From positions 1 to 64,000 of the forward strand of contig BQMF02000027.1 of assembly GCA_027922465.2 (NCBI GenBank): a stretch of DNA of 64,000 bases, given 5' to 3'. The translations under genes were made by a program, and so were the position numbers. The notes beneath the pieces were generated by a model that was given only the letters and a program-made list of their open reading frames with translations, was not told the origin of the DNA and ran no database searches. Below are positions 12,640-23,872 of the stretch, piece by piece (position 1 is the stretch's first letter; the number at the start of each line of letters is the position of its first letter). Origin of the DNA: Turritopsis dohrnii. Taxonomy: Eukaryota > Cnidaria > Hydrozoa > Anthoathecata > Oceaniidae.

Positions 12640-13160
12640 TCATTTTGCGACGTCGTAAGGACGTCTGAGAATGGGACGTCGCAATTGGGATCCTTTTACG
12701 ATCAAATTGCGACTTGACAAAAATTTTCAAATTTCATTCTGCAGTCATTAAACAGTATAAACAGTATAAAACTAACATGCTTATATAGAATTTACATTCG
12801 TATCGAATTCTGTTTATTGGTCGTGTGAGGGATGATTTTGCGACGTTTTTGGGACGTTTTTATGCAGATTGAATAACGACCTTCGAAACAATTATAAATT
12901 TAAGATCATTTTGCGACATCGTAGGGACGTCTGAAAGTGGGATGTCCCAATTGGGATCTTTTCACGATCAAAAAACGAACTGTAAAAAAGTTTGAAATTT
13001 CATTCTGCTGTTACTAAACAGTATACTTTGAGTAACAATAACAGACTTCATATGGAATTTACATTCGTACCGATTCTTTTTCTTGGTCGTGTGAGGGATG
13101 ATTTCACGATGTATTTGGGACGTCTCTATGTACAGATTAAATTACGACCTTTGAAAGAAT
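12640..13160 (+). repeat. two tandem ~260-bp subterminal units
   Basis: Each unit begins gatcattttgcgac, passes aatttcattctgc, aatttacattcgta and ggtcgtgtgagggatgatt, and ends with attacgacctt or a close variant. Unit 1 is about 12640-12903 and unit 2 about 12904-13160. They diverge by scattered substitutions, so the duplication is not recent. Confidence 0.65.
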
Positions 13161-13424
13161 TCCAAATTGTCAAAAGCGATCAGTCGACAAAGATAATTTA
13201 CCACAGTTGAATGATTTTAAGAATTTAAAATAGACCAGTTGTTATGCCCCACTTTGTAATTTTTCCCCACTTTGTAATTTTCTTGCCCCACTTTGTAATT
13301 TTTAGCTGCACCACTTTGTAATTACTACCTGCCCCACTTTGTAATTTCCTATCATTTTTATTTCCTAAATAAGATGTATTTTACCAAAACTTTATTTGTA
13401 AGAATTATCAAATAACGTCACTAA

Positions 13425-13640
13425 ACTGGGCAATTTTGGCCAAATTTGGACCAATTTTTGAAAGTTCTCCAAATTTCACAAAAATTTGCACAAAGAACAA
13501 TTGGAAGGTGCTGATTTCGAACTTGGAAGTGATTTTTCAGTTTTAACAAAACTGGGCACTTGGGGCCAAATTTGGACCAAAAAAACTCGCACAAAGAACA
13601 AGTGGAAGGTGGTGATTTCGAACTTGGAAGTGATTGTAAC
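13425..13640 (+). repeat. tandem ~120-bp repeat, two copies
   Basis: Two copies, each running from ctgggcaattttggcc or ctgggcacttggggcc to ggtgatttcgaacttgg. Related copies lie near 11.9 kb and 51.3 kb. Confidence 0.55.
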
Positions 13641-13826
13641 TGTAATCATCATTTTCATACTTGTCTTTGCGTTATAGTTTATGATTTGTTACTGTTGTTG
13701 AAGAAAAAAGTTTCAGAAATCAACAATATGAAGCTTTATTCTTGTGCAGCGCATACACGCAGTTTACATTCTCAAAAGGATCTCAAAAACATTACGGTCA
13801 CTTTCAGCATATTCGTCTTACCTCCG

Positions 13827-14085
13827 ACAGCTATAAATTAATAATTAGCGAGATAATTGCATTTTCCCTAGGCGCATGCGCTAAAGAATATAAAAATTTT
13901 ACCATTACCTTGCATACTAATGAAGTCGACAGCTATAAATTGATAATTAGCGAGATAATTGCGTTTTTCCTACTGCGCATGTGCTCAAGAATATCAAAAT
14001 GTTACCATCACATTGTGAACTAATGAAGCCGACAAACTGATAATTATTGATTTAATTAGGTTTCTTCTTACTCAATGAGCATGCG
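13827..14085 (+). repeat. tandem ~100-bp repeat, three copies
   Basis: Three diverging copies start at about 13830, 13928 and 14027. Each contains cgacagctataaatt (or a variant), ataattagcgagataatt, and a cgcatgcgc or gcatgcgc core. Confidence 0.6.
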
Positions 14086-15199
14086 CAAGAAAATAGAATA
14101 TACTCTTAAGATACATCTCCCGTATAGACACCAGGAAAAAAACAGGTAAAATAGCAGGATCATAAATTACAAAGTGGTGCAGCTTGAAAATTACAAAGTG
14201 AGGCAAAATAATTACAAAGTGGGGCAGAAATTACAAAGTGGGGTTATAACACCAGTCACAAATACATAAGACAAAGAGAAATTCCCGGGTTATAAAATTC
14301 ACGTGTGATATAAAAAGTTTCAAAAGCATAAAATGACCTTCTTGTAAGAAAAGGTTTATACTGTTAATAATGATACATGTAACATAGGTTTAGATAAAAG
14401 GAGGTAAAGATAGAACTTAGAAGAGTTTAATTAAACATGCCGTTTTGTCAAAGTTAAACTGGCAAAATGAAATTGGAAAAACATTGTAAACATTGTGAAC
14501 ATTGTTCGATGAAATTAACGGTGAGTTTCTATTTTCTAAATCCGTTCGGCGAGTATATTTATACATATTTATACATTCTTGCTGAGCTTAGTTTCAGTAC
14601 TCCAGCATCACAAAAGCACTGAAAATGACAAAAAAAAAACTTCTGTTGATGCTCAAAGATCTCCTGATCGACAAAGACGTTGGCAAAATTTCCATAAGGC
14701 TTGCCAAAGGGAGTTGTACATGTGGAAATGCATTGGAGTTGTACAAATGAAACTGACAACAAATTAGCTAGTATATGATGAATTGTAAATTGAGGAATTA
14801 AAAAGGAGACATCTTGAATTTGTATGTTTTTGTTGTTTTGATGATCCCAACATAGTTGACTTATAATCTCACAAAAAGGACGTCTTTGCGATGTTGCTAC
14901 TGCTAAAGATTGACGTCATTACGATATCGTTGGGATGTCGTTGAGACGTCTCAGTGAAGACGTGATTGGGACGTCTTTTGAGATTCACACTTCACGACCA
15001 TTCAGCGACGTCTTTGGGGCGTCTTGGAAAGACGTCTCTGCGACGACTTTACGACATCTTTGTGCCCGCTGGGATTATACATTTGTGCTTGCTCGTTGTA
15101 GGTATTCTTCTCACCACGTTCAACTTTGAATTCGCAATCGGAACGTGTCGAACGTTTAACTTCCACTCGTTTCAATGTGAGGTACGAAGGTCATCTAGG

Positions 15200-15620
15200 G
15201 TCGTTTAGGGCAGAATGGGTGCATATTTTATTGTGGCGAAATCAAATGATTCTTTTACTGGCAGCCAGCCCAGCTGATTACATCGATTTCCTTGGCTAAG
15301 TGCCCAATTACGTATCCGGCAACAACATTCTGCAGTTTTTGAAGCCTTTTAATTTGATATGTCGGCAGCTGGCTATACACGACACAGCAGTACCTCGTGT
15401 GAGATAATACCAGACTTCGAGTAATCACCTTTCGAACTTTATGAGAAGTAAATCGTTTGAATTGTCGTATATGACGAAGTGTAGCGTAATATGACCTTAT
15501 TAATTTGTCTACGTGAATTTTCAATGTAAGGATTTCGTCAAAATTAGCCACAAGAATCTTTATCACGTCCACACGTTTAATAGTTTGTTGTTGTAACAAA
15601 TCTGACATGAATTTAAGTTG
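15200..15620 (-). pseudogene. LINE reverse transcriptase, C-terminal fragment
   Basis: The minus frame shows the thumb/connection pattern of CR1/Jockey-like LINEs: NFDEILTLKIHVDKLIRS, RQFKRFTSHKVRKVI, LVLSHTRYCCVVYSQLP and RLQKLQNVVAGYVIG. It ends at a stop near 15200. No RT core or endonuclease is present, so this is a 5'-truncated relic. Confidence 0.7.
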
Positions 15621-16264
15621 GTTAAATCATGTTTTTTACTGAGTTTCGAGGTTGAAAAAAGCACATATCTCATCGTTGAAAATCAAGTTGTTATTCAATG
15701 ACCATTCTTTATTATTGTCCCCGCAGCGAGCGTAAGCGAGTGAGGAGGCATAGTAGTTTCACGAGAAAGGCGAATTTCAGTTTCCGATTTTGTTCTTCAT
15801 CTTTCATCATCATCATCATCTTCCTACTTTTCGTGTTAACGTTACACGGTGGTATACAATTATCAGCTGACTTTGCTTTTTTTCCCGTTTCAAAGTATGG
15901 TACTGTAAGTGGGAGACAGAATGTTTTTTTCGTATCTCTTTCCTAATTTATTATTATATTGTACTATGTTATTTAGGAAGTTCGTATGCTAACATTGCTT
16001 AGACATTTTTCATATTACTTTTCTGTTGTTTTAGTGAAATGAACGATAAGGATTTTGAAGCACAGCTTGAAATCTAAAATTTTGACAACAATACATTTTA
16101 TTTTTGTATATGTTTTAACTCTTAAATCTTTCATTCAATAAATTTGTGACGATTTCAGGGAAAAGGATAACAATTGTTTAAGCGATTCTCTTAAATCGAT
16201 TTTTTAGACAAAATAAGCGATTCAGATAAATCGATTTTGGGATTTTCTATCGAACGTTTAAGAT

Positions 16265-16388
16265 TTCTTTGAATCCCAAAATCGATTTTCCTGAATCCCA
16301 AAATCGATTTCCTGAATCCCAAAATCGATTTTCCTGAATCCCAAAATCGATTTTCCTGAATCCCAAAATCGATTTTCCTGAACCCCGA
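16265..16388 (+). repeat. 22-bp tandem array
   Basis: Five near-identical units of gaatcccaaaatcgattttc ending in ct lie just inside the left end of the 2-kb element. Degenerate aatcgatttt words also crowd its right end near 18035-18165. Confidence 0.75.
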
Positions 16389-17780
16389 TTCTCGATTCCT
16401 GATGAAGCGATTTTTTATTTCGAGATCAAACCATTAGTCCGTTATCGACGAACTCCATTTGTATGATGCGCTGAAAAATCATTTTAAAAAAAACATAGAT
16501 CTAAGCACTTTTTACTGAAAATAATGGAAAACAAGACTTTTTGTAATGAATAATTCGTTGTTTTTTGTCAGTGTTAGCGTAAAAAGGATTTTAGCACGCT
16601 GTGTAACATAGGAAATTTGAAAATTAAAAGCAAATCTCCGAGCGCGTAAATCTACGAAGGATGAACATCAATCGCCTTTGGTTGATTCAGCATTCTGTAA
16701 AGAATCAATTTTATGTAAAACGTTCGCAGCGCACGTTCATATTTTATGAAACTGTCAGTATGAAAACGGAGCACATGATTTGTTATGGCGAACGAAATCA
16801 AATGATATCCAAGAAATCCTGATAAAACGAAACTGTTTGGATGAGTTGTTAATAATGAATTGTTGTATCTATTTTGTTCTTATTTCAATATATACTTAAT
16901 AAAGTTACACAATTCTTCGAGTCAAAACATCAAACACATTTAACTATTGAGCCAAAATTGGAAACGGCAGACAAGAATGTGAAATAAACAAAACCCTTTG
17001 GAAAAGAAAAAACTGTATGATATGTTCGAAGGTGGTGGTATCCCTGTCAATCAAGTATAAACAACGCTTTTGTATGGTGTGAAACACAAGTACATGGGAG
17101 ATTATTTGAACCAGATAGCTTTTCTCCTGCTAGGATGAACTACCTATATAACGAAATAAGACCATTTTGCGCCGAAGGAACAGAAGATGCTGTTGCACCC
17201 AAGCCATCGTAATTTTGTTTCTTTCTTGAGTATGAGTAAGGGAAAACACCATTAAATATTCTGAATAAAAAACTTCTGTACATGGGTATAAAAGGAACTC
17301 GGAGTTTTCTATTGGTGATGTGGCTGGGAAGTCTATTTGTTTTTTGCGATTAATTACGTTATTATTTGTTTACATGAAAGATTATGCAAAAATTTTACTT
17401 ATTGAATAAAATGTGAGCGCATGGTGCTTAGAATACCTGTCCGTTTTCATGGTGTTAAATTTAAAACAAAAACGTGATTATTTTCCCTTACTCACACCTG
17501 AGTGATACAAGAAGTTGTTTCCAATTTTTTGAAAGTTCATCACTTTATTGTTGTAGTTTAGATGAAAAATATCAATTGTTAGAGGAAATAGAGAATAAAA
17601 GAAACACGAGAAAGAAATTTTCTTTTAATTTTCCACAGGCTATAACGGTAATCAACGATTGAAACAGATAACAACATAGACTCAGGGCATAAATTACTAG
17701 TAACTGCACGCAACTTAATGTTTTCTTACCCAGCGTGCAATTTGATGCGTAAACATGCTAGTTGTCATTTTTTGTGGATT

Positions 17781-17979
17781 ACCGTATTTTCTCAAATAGA
17801 AGCCGAACTCGAATAGAAGCTGCAGTTTTGATATTGAACTGATGAGCCTATTATCACTTGGGATCATATTGGCGAAATAAAATAATATATATTATTGACA
17901 CTAGCCTAATAGAAACTGCCCTCAAATAGAAACTAAAACACACACAAGAAAACAAATTATTTAAAAAACAAAATACGGT
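17781..17979. mobile_element. 199-bp miniature element, TSD ATT
   Basis: The ends accgtatttt and aaaatacggt are inverted, with att on both sides (17778-17780 and 17980-17982). A 3-bp duplication suits PIF/Harbinger-type miniature elements. Inside are three copies of a caaatagaag-like word. Confidence 0.55.
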
Positions 17980-19857
17980 ATTCGTCAATACCAAACTTTA
18001 GGATTCCCGGATTTTAGGACCGATTTTAGGATTTACAAGAATCGATTTTAAGATTCACAAGAATCGATTTTAAGATTCTAAATTTGGAAAAATCGATTTA
18101 CCTAAATCGATTTTGGGATCTCAAAATCCCAAAATCGATTAAGCGATTTAAATCGCTTAAACGATTGTTATCCTTTTCCCTGAAATCGTCACATTTTATT
18201 CAATGCACTGATTATTGGCGGATCTTGCCTTAAAAAGATTTAAATTGGATTTCTGTGTATGCAAGAAAGCCATATTTACAGATTGTCGTTCTTCGTGTTT
18301 TTCTTCTTTAACTGCCCTCCAAACCTAGTGTGATCATTATCAATAAAACCTTCTATATTTTTGTCTTGTTTTTTTATGTAAACTTTGGCTATTTTTTGTT
18401 TTGAATCAAAGTTTGAAACAGAAATTTTCTAATAGATTTTTTTGAAAAAGTTTGTTTTTTTTCTTTTGGCTCTTACAGAATTTCTTTAACAAATCTTATT
18501 TTGATTATAAAATACGTAACCATGGTTTCAGTTCACACATTTCTTTTGTTTGTAGCAAATACTTTCTGATATTACTTGTTAAGCCGTACTTACACTTTTT
18601 GAAAGGTATATTAGCATCAGTGTGATTTAGGCCTAAGAGATAACAAAAATTAAAAAAGTTTTGTGCAGATTTTCATCTGTTTAAGTTTAGATCTATATGG
18701 TTTGCATATTCCAAGTTGGTTTTGAAATACCACCACTGCTACACTATGCCACATGGTTACACTACTCATTAAACTATTTGTTGTATTGTAAAACTTTTTA
18801 ACTATTGTTTCATATGAACAATTAATTGCTCTTGTTATTGGAAAATTTATCCTAAAGAAAGTTTATCTCAATTCTAATGGAGGTGAAAAACCGTGAAGAC
18901 CATCTGTCAAGGAGTTTCCAAATCTGATCTCCCATTTCAAAATGATCATGCACACAATTCTTCTTGTTTTTATTGTATTTATACAATGTTATCAAAAGTT
19001 TAAAGGTATATATTTGTTATGTGAAAAGTTTTACAAAAACATTCATCTTAATTTTTTGATCTCCCTTCACCCTTGTTCTTTCAAAACTAAAGAAATGACG
19101 TCATAAAACATTGCTTGTTCTTTAAATGACCGTTGGCTGATTAAATAGTTTTTCAATTATCCAGTTGTCCTGAAGTTCAATTGATGCCATCATCTCAACT
19201 CTTTGAATGAACGGTATTACTTTATGCCTGTTTCGATGCATTAAATGTTACAAATGTTATGACTGGAGCCTTGATGCTACTCGTCTCGTGATCATAATGC
19301 GATTTTGAGTGAGTGTTGAGCAGTTTTGAGGCTTCCTAAAAAACTGGCTTTGTTGAAATATTTAAGCATATAAGTATGCCACCTGCCAGGCTCACAATAA
19401 ACCAAAACATTTGTTTTCGAACAAAATTTATTTTTATTTCCGTTGTATAGCTTGCAATGTATAGCTTGCTGTGTATACAAATTGGAATGCTTGAGTGCGG
19501 GGGCATGTTTAGCTAAAGCTTCATGCTAGTATAAAATATTTTGACAGGATACAAAGCTTCAACTTAATAAAATGCTACTAAATGCTAGTCCTGTATAAAC
19601 GAAAAATAATAAAATAAAGCAAAAAGAACTTTACAGTAGATAAGTAAAGTTAGAAATGTTAAAAACAGTTATAGTTACAGTTATAATACATCTGATACTT
19701 TCTTCAGATCTGATTGAAGCATCGATATGCATTTCTCGATGACTTTTAGTTAAATTTAGTTAAATTTAGATATAATTTGCTCTTATTTTAGTTACATTTT
19801 TAAAGGATGTCTCACTAGACAAGGAAAGATGAGAAGTCTGGTGCAGCCTCCCACACA

Positions 19858-20238
19858 TTGCCCAAGTGCAAACATTTCAACCATCTGCAATTTTTGCTTG
19901 AAAAAGTCACAAACAAAAAAACAGAAAGTAATGTTATTTTGGAATCATCATCACGTGTAGTATCAATCTCAGATGAAACCAACATATCACTTCCAAGCCG
20001 GGTTAAAAATCCTTTAACCAACTCAAAAACACGAAGCTCCAAAAGAAAAAGAACATCAGAAAGTCACAATATGGACTCTCAATTTGTTTCTGTGATGAAA
20101 GATGTTAGTGATGCTACCAAGGCAATTGTCCAGGATAACAAGGAGAATGAAGAAGATGAAGATTGGTTAATTTTGAAAAATCTTTATCCATCCCTGAAAC
20201 GATTGCCAGAAAAAGGGAAAACTGAATTGCAAAAATAG
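19858..20238 (+). pseudogene. MADF/BESS-like partner protein of the PIF element
   Basis: PIF/Harbinger elements encode a second, Myb/MADF-type protein that helps the transposase bind DNA and enter the nucleus. This 126-residue frame opens with PKCKHFNHLQFLLEKV, resembling the end of a MADF domain, has a basic SSKRKRTSE stretch that could act as a nuclear signal, and ends with DEDWLILKNLYPSLKRLPEK, which resembles a BESS motif. Most of the MADF domain upstream is missing or out of frame, so it is truncated. Confidence 0.5.
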
Positions 20239-20544
20239 AACTTCAAACATTGTTTTTTGAATTGAAATTTAGGAATTTGGAAAGTTGATGAGAGCAGAAA
20301 TTTAGTTCTTTGTGTAAGAATTTTCTTTGTCGCTGATAAAGTGAAATGATCTTTAATTGTAGCGTGATTTACGACTCATTAAATCGATCTATCTTTCGAG
20401 TTATGTAGTCCCATTCACATCCACTTCTCTCTCTTTTGAATTGAAATAGGCCAGGAAATCTTTTCTTACATCTTGAGCTTGTCTGCTGTAACTATTCGAA
20501 CCAGTTGGATTAAGTGGTAAGAATAAACCAGTATTACTTTGTAC

Positions 20545-21168
20545 TCACCACTTTCCCAAATCAATACCCCCGCTTGATCTGTCATCGTCCACAAAACCAG
20601 CAGCTTTCATCACTAGATTGATTTTGAGAATGGGCAAGGCAATGACTGCTTTTGTTATGGCAACAACATTAGCAACTTTAGCGATGATTGGTCTACGGAA
20701 GATACGAAACCTAGCAGCAGCGATACCAAAACAATTATCGATTAATCTTCTCGCTCTAGATAAGTGGTAGTTACAGATCCTTCGATTTGTGCAAGAGTCA
20801 AGCCTAGAGAATGGTTTCAACATGTACGGTTTTAATTTGGAATGCGTCATCTGCGACAAAGACGTACGGGTACGCTTTGTTGCTGCGGCTTATTGGAGCT
20901 GCTGATGGTCTGTTTATTGTGTCGCAGGTTTTTCACGAATTATTCTGGCAACAGTAGTAGGACTGACCCTAAAACTACTTGCAAAAGTAATTTGAGCATT
21001 GCCACTTGCTAAATACCACAACGTGATAGTTAGTCTTTCACTTTCCGTTGTTACACCACGTACTTTCGAGGATTTGGAAATAAACAGTGTAACCCATAAC
21101 AGAAGTTCTTCAAACTTTGTTGTAGTCATTCCAAAGGACTTGAAAAAATATTCCTTGTCAAAAAGCAT
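20545..21168 (-). pseudogene. PIF/Harbinger transposase (DDE) relic
   Basis: The N-terminal piece (21168-20914) has MTTTKFEELL, SERLTITLWYLASGN and FRVSPTTVARIIRE, the helix-turn-helix part. The C-terminal piece (to 20545) has YVFVADDAF in a shifted frame at about 20870, then LKPYMLKPFSR and SRARRLIDNCFGIAAARFRI. The segment between the two, with the first catalytic Asp, is deleted. It cannot encode an active enzyme. Confidence 0.75.
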
Positions 21169-21189
21169 TAAATCATTTGTCTGGTGACC

Positions 21190-21897
21190 CTAACTTCGAT
21201 GTCACAATGGGAAGTTATGACGGGGCGGAGATTTGTGAATTGGTTGGTTTATTTATTTTAAACATCTTTTTTGATTCTGTCTAGAAGTGGGCTGATGGAA
21301 CGGAAAAAGCAACTGAGACCGTCGTCACGGCGATAAATACGGACGTTCAACAACTGACATATACGTATATACTCTTTAATCGCTTTTTAATCGCAACCTC
21401 AAAATCTCAATACAAACAAACCTGGAAGTAGTCCATTGCCTAGACGTAACCTTTGACCTGATAAACGGTAGTAGTTCCTCTAATTAATGCCCCCTCTTAA
21501 ACTCAAAAAAATAAATACACTCAATGGGCGTTTATTGGAGGATTTACAGTATATTTCTACATGTACTCCTTTATGGTGCTTTTTCTCAAGAAATCTGCTG
21601 ACAGAGAACTTTCTTATTAACAGAAATGGAGATGTCATAAGTTAGATGCACCTATAATCCTTGTAGAAAGTATTTTAGAAAGAAATAGTGAGATACACGT
21701 TTTTCTTATAAGCAAGGTCAAACGTTAGTAGTAATGCTGCTTAACAAATGACCATTTTTGGTACTAATGTTGCTTAATTTGTTCCTAAGCATTAATCGAT
21801 ATTTTGTATATGTCCCGTCTTGAATGACAACCTTTTTGTACACGTTTTAGTTGTTTGATTAAGGTAATAAGTATAAACTCTAGGACATTAAAATCAT
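21190..21897. other. no gene seen
   Basis: AT-rich spacer. The words ctctaattaatgcccc and gggcgtttattgg at 21478-21542 recur near 63080-63190, suggesting an old shared repeat. Confidence 0.4.
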
Positions 21898-22690
21898 TGC
21901 TCCGCAGCGAGCGTAAGCGAGGGAGGAGGCATAGTAGTTTCACTAGATAGGCGAATGTCAGTTTCCGATTTTGTTCTTCATCTTCATCCTCGTCATCTTT
22001 CAACTTTCGTGTTGATGTTACACGGTGGTATACAATTATTAGCTGACTTTGCTTTTTTGCCATGTCAAAGCATGGTACCGTAGGTGGGAGACAGAATGTT
22101 TTTTTCCTAATTTATTATTATACTAACCTATGTTATTTAGGAAGTTCGTATCCTAAAATTGCTTAGACATTTTCAATTTACTTTTGTGTTGCTTTAGTGA
22201 AGTGAACGACTAGGATTTTGAAGCACAGCTTGAAATCTGAAATTTTGACAACAATACATTTTATTTTTGTATATATTTTAGCCCTAAATCTTTCATTCAA
22301 TAAATTTTATTCAATGCACTGATTTTTGGCGGATCTTGCCTTAAAAAAGATTTTAATTGGATTTCTGTGTATGCAAGAAGCCTACAAATTGTCGTTCTTC
22401 GTGTTTTTCCTTCATTCTGTCCTTCAAACCTGGTGTGACCATGATCAATAAAACCTTTTTATATTTTTTTCTTGTTTTTTTTTCTGTAGACTTAGGCTAC
22501 TTTTTGTTTCGAATCATATTTGGTATATTAGCATCAGTGTGACATAGGCCTAAACAAAAAGTAACAAAGTTTTGTTTGTTTTTGTTTCCGTTGTATAGGC
22601 TTGCAATGTATAGCTTGAGCTGTGTGTACAAATTGGAATGCTTGAGCGCGGGGGCATCTTTAGCTAAAGCTAGATGCTAGTTTTATAGAG
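21898..22690 (+). repeat. host repeat R1, copy B (uninterrupted)
   Basis: It matches copy A from gcagcgagcgtaagcgaggg to ggggcatctttagctaaagc. It lacks the 2-kb element and several internal blocks, so it serves as the empty-site reference. Confidence 0.7.
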
Positions 22691-23032
22691 CGCACAACCA
22701 AGTACTACACAACCAAGTACTGCACAACCTAGTGAAACAAATTAGTGTAACAATTTTACGCTAGTGTTGCATTATTTCAGAATTTCATTTTGCTAATTTA
22801 TCTAAGATCCTTGTAGTACTTTTGCTTTACTAGTATTGTTTATTAACTTGCTGCTTTTAAAAATAATGCATAGCTCGTGTTGTTAACACTGTGTACAATA
22901 TTTTCAGAGTACAGCCTTTAACTGCGAAGGCAAAGAACATTAGAGATTTAAATTGTATACGATTCAGACAACTAATGAGATGTCGCTTGTTGTTACGTAA
23001 TTCATGAAAAAGTTTATTCAGCAGTTTTACAC

Positions 23033-23143
23033 AAGGGAATCTCCGCGAGCAAGCCAGGGAATCTCTGCGAGCTAGCCAGAGAATCTCTGCGAGCAAGCCA
23101 GAGAATCTCTGAGAACAAGCCAGGGAATCTCCGCGAGCAAGCC
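23033..23143 (+). repeat. 22-bp minisatellite, about five copies
   Basis: The unit is gagcaagccagagaatctctgc with few changes (gggaatctccgc, gagctagcc). It sits just before a LINE fragment. Confidence 0.75.
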
Positions 23144-23171
23144 AATGATTTATTAGCCTCGTTTTGCTATT

Positions 23172-23850
23172 TTGATATTTGCCAGATTCAGACATTTACG
23201 ATTCAGAGAGCATCTAGATGAAAAATGTAAGAAGGCCTCAAGTAAAACCAAGGCACTTCTACGGATTCGACCTCATATCTCAGTTAAAACTGCAAAATGT
23301 TTATGTAATGCCTATGTTCTTTCTCATTTTCACTACTGCCCATTAATTTGGATGCGTTTCGATAAGGCCAGCAACATCTACATCAACAGGGTTCATCGCA
23401 GGGCTCTCTCTGTAGTTTATCAAAATCTTAATTCGAGTCTATCAGATCTACTGTCTTTATCAAAGGGAGTCACCCTTCATGTCTCTTTCATTCAGAAACT
23501 TTTACACGAAATTTTTAAATCCGTCAACGGTCTGAACCCTTCTTTAATATCAGAGCTTTTTGTACCAAAGTGTTCAGGCTATTCGCTGAGAAGGGGGCAA
23601 CAACTTGTTTTACCCCCAACCAATACTGTTAAATTTGACATACATTCTGTAAGCTTTGTAGGAAGTTTAGTTTGGGACCGATTACCAAAAGACGTAAAAG
23701 ACTCGACAACTTTAGATATTTTTTAAAAATAGAGTTAAAAATTTGCCTATTAATTTTTGTACTTGTCCTTATTGTAAATCATGAAAGGATATCATTGTTG
23801 GTTTTTATTAGCTACTGTTGTATCTATTTTATTATGACCAACATTAAATA
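23172..23850 (+). pseudogene. LINE 3' fragment (RT C-terminus and tail)
   Basis: The frame reads AYVLSHFHYCPLIWM, INRVHRRALSVVY, LLHEIFKSVNGLNP, YSLRRGQQLVLP and SLVWDRLPKDVKDS, the typical end of CR1/Jockey-like LINE polymerases. It stops near 23726 and is followed by an AT-rich tail ending near 23850 with ataaataaaac. There is no catalytic core, so it is a 5'-truncated copy. Confidence 0.75.
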
Positions 23851-23872
23851 AATCAACAATCATAAATAAAAC

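Larger units (their letters stand above)
13236..14255. mobile_element. DNA element with arrays of GCCCCACTTTGTAATTT
   Basis: Five copies of a 17-base word (gccccactttgtaattt and variants) lie at 13245-13350, and four inverted copies at 14165-14248. Outermost bases are cagttgttatgcccc on the left and, reversed, ctggtgttataacccc on the right. Such subterminal arrays are typical transposase-binding sites. The inside holds two tandem repeats but no gene. Confidence 0.6.
12573..15073. mobile_element. DNA element with CCCAGCGGGCACA ends and GACGTC arrays
   Basis: The left end reads cccagcgggcacacgacg and the right end, reversed, cccagcgggcacaaagatg. Both subterminal zones are crowded with gacgtc and its variants (gggacgtc, gagacgtc). 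No target duplication is obvious. No transposase is visible. It contains a second element (13236-14255) and 14430-14870 without recognisable genes. Confidence 0.6.
16146..18192. mobile_element. 2047-bp inverted-repeat DNA element with TSD ATTT
   Basis: The left end gtgacgatttcagggaaaag is mirrored at the right end (ccctgaaatcgtcac). The repeat extends through ggataacaat and ttaagcgatt. Flanks are attt at 16142-16145 and 18193-18196. Copy B of the host repeat shows the joined, empty site aataaattttattcaa near 22300, which confirms the boundaries. No transposase frame is visible; the inside has aatcgatt-rich arrays, a nested small element and a weak frame at 17474-17662. Confidence 0.8.
15717..18420 (+). 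repeat. host repeat R1, copy A (interrupted)
   Basis: It begins ccccgcagcgagcgtaagcg and matches copy B (21898-22690) through gaaggcgaa..., cacggtggtatacaatta, gttatttaggaagttcgta and caatgcactgat. It is interrupted by the 16146-18192 element. Further shared blocks lie at about 18605-18640 and 19425-19515 (ccgttgtatagcttgcaatg), so the full unit reaches about 19.5 kb and copy B is an internally deleted version. Confidence 0.7.
19820..21190. mobile_element. decayed PIF/Harbinger element (two genes)
   Basis: A MADF/BESS-type gene on plus and a transposase on minus face each other, the usual two-gene layout of PIF/Harbinger elements. I could not find convincing inverted ends. Confidence 0.65.

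Noticed and set aside
13245..14248. CRISPR-like array
   Set aside because: The repeats are inverted at the two ends with irregular spacing, in a eukaryotic transposon context.
15698..15946. Small plus-strand protein in R1
   Set aside because: The frame is not kept in R1 copy B.
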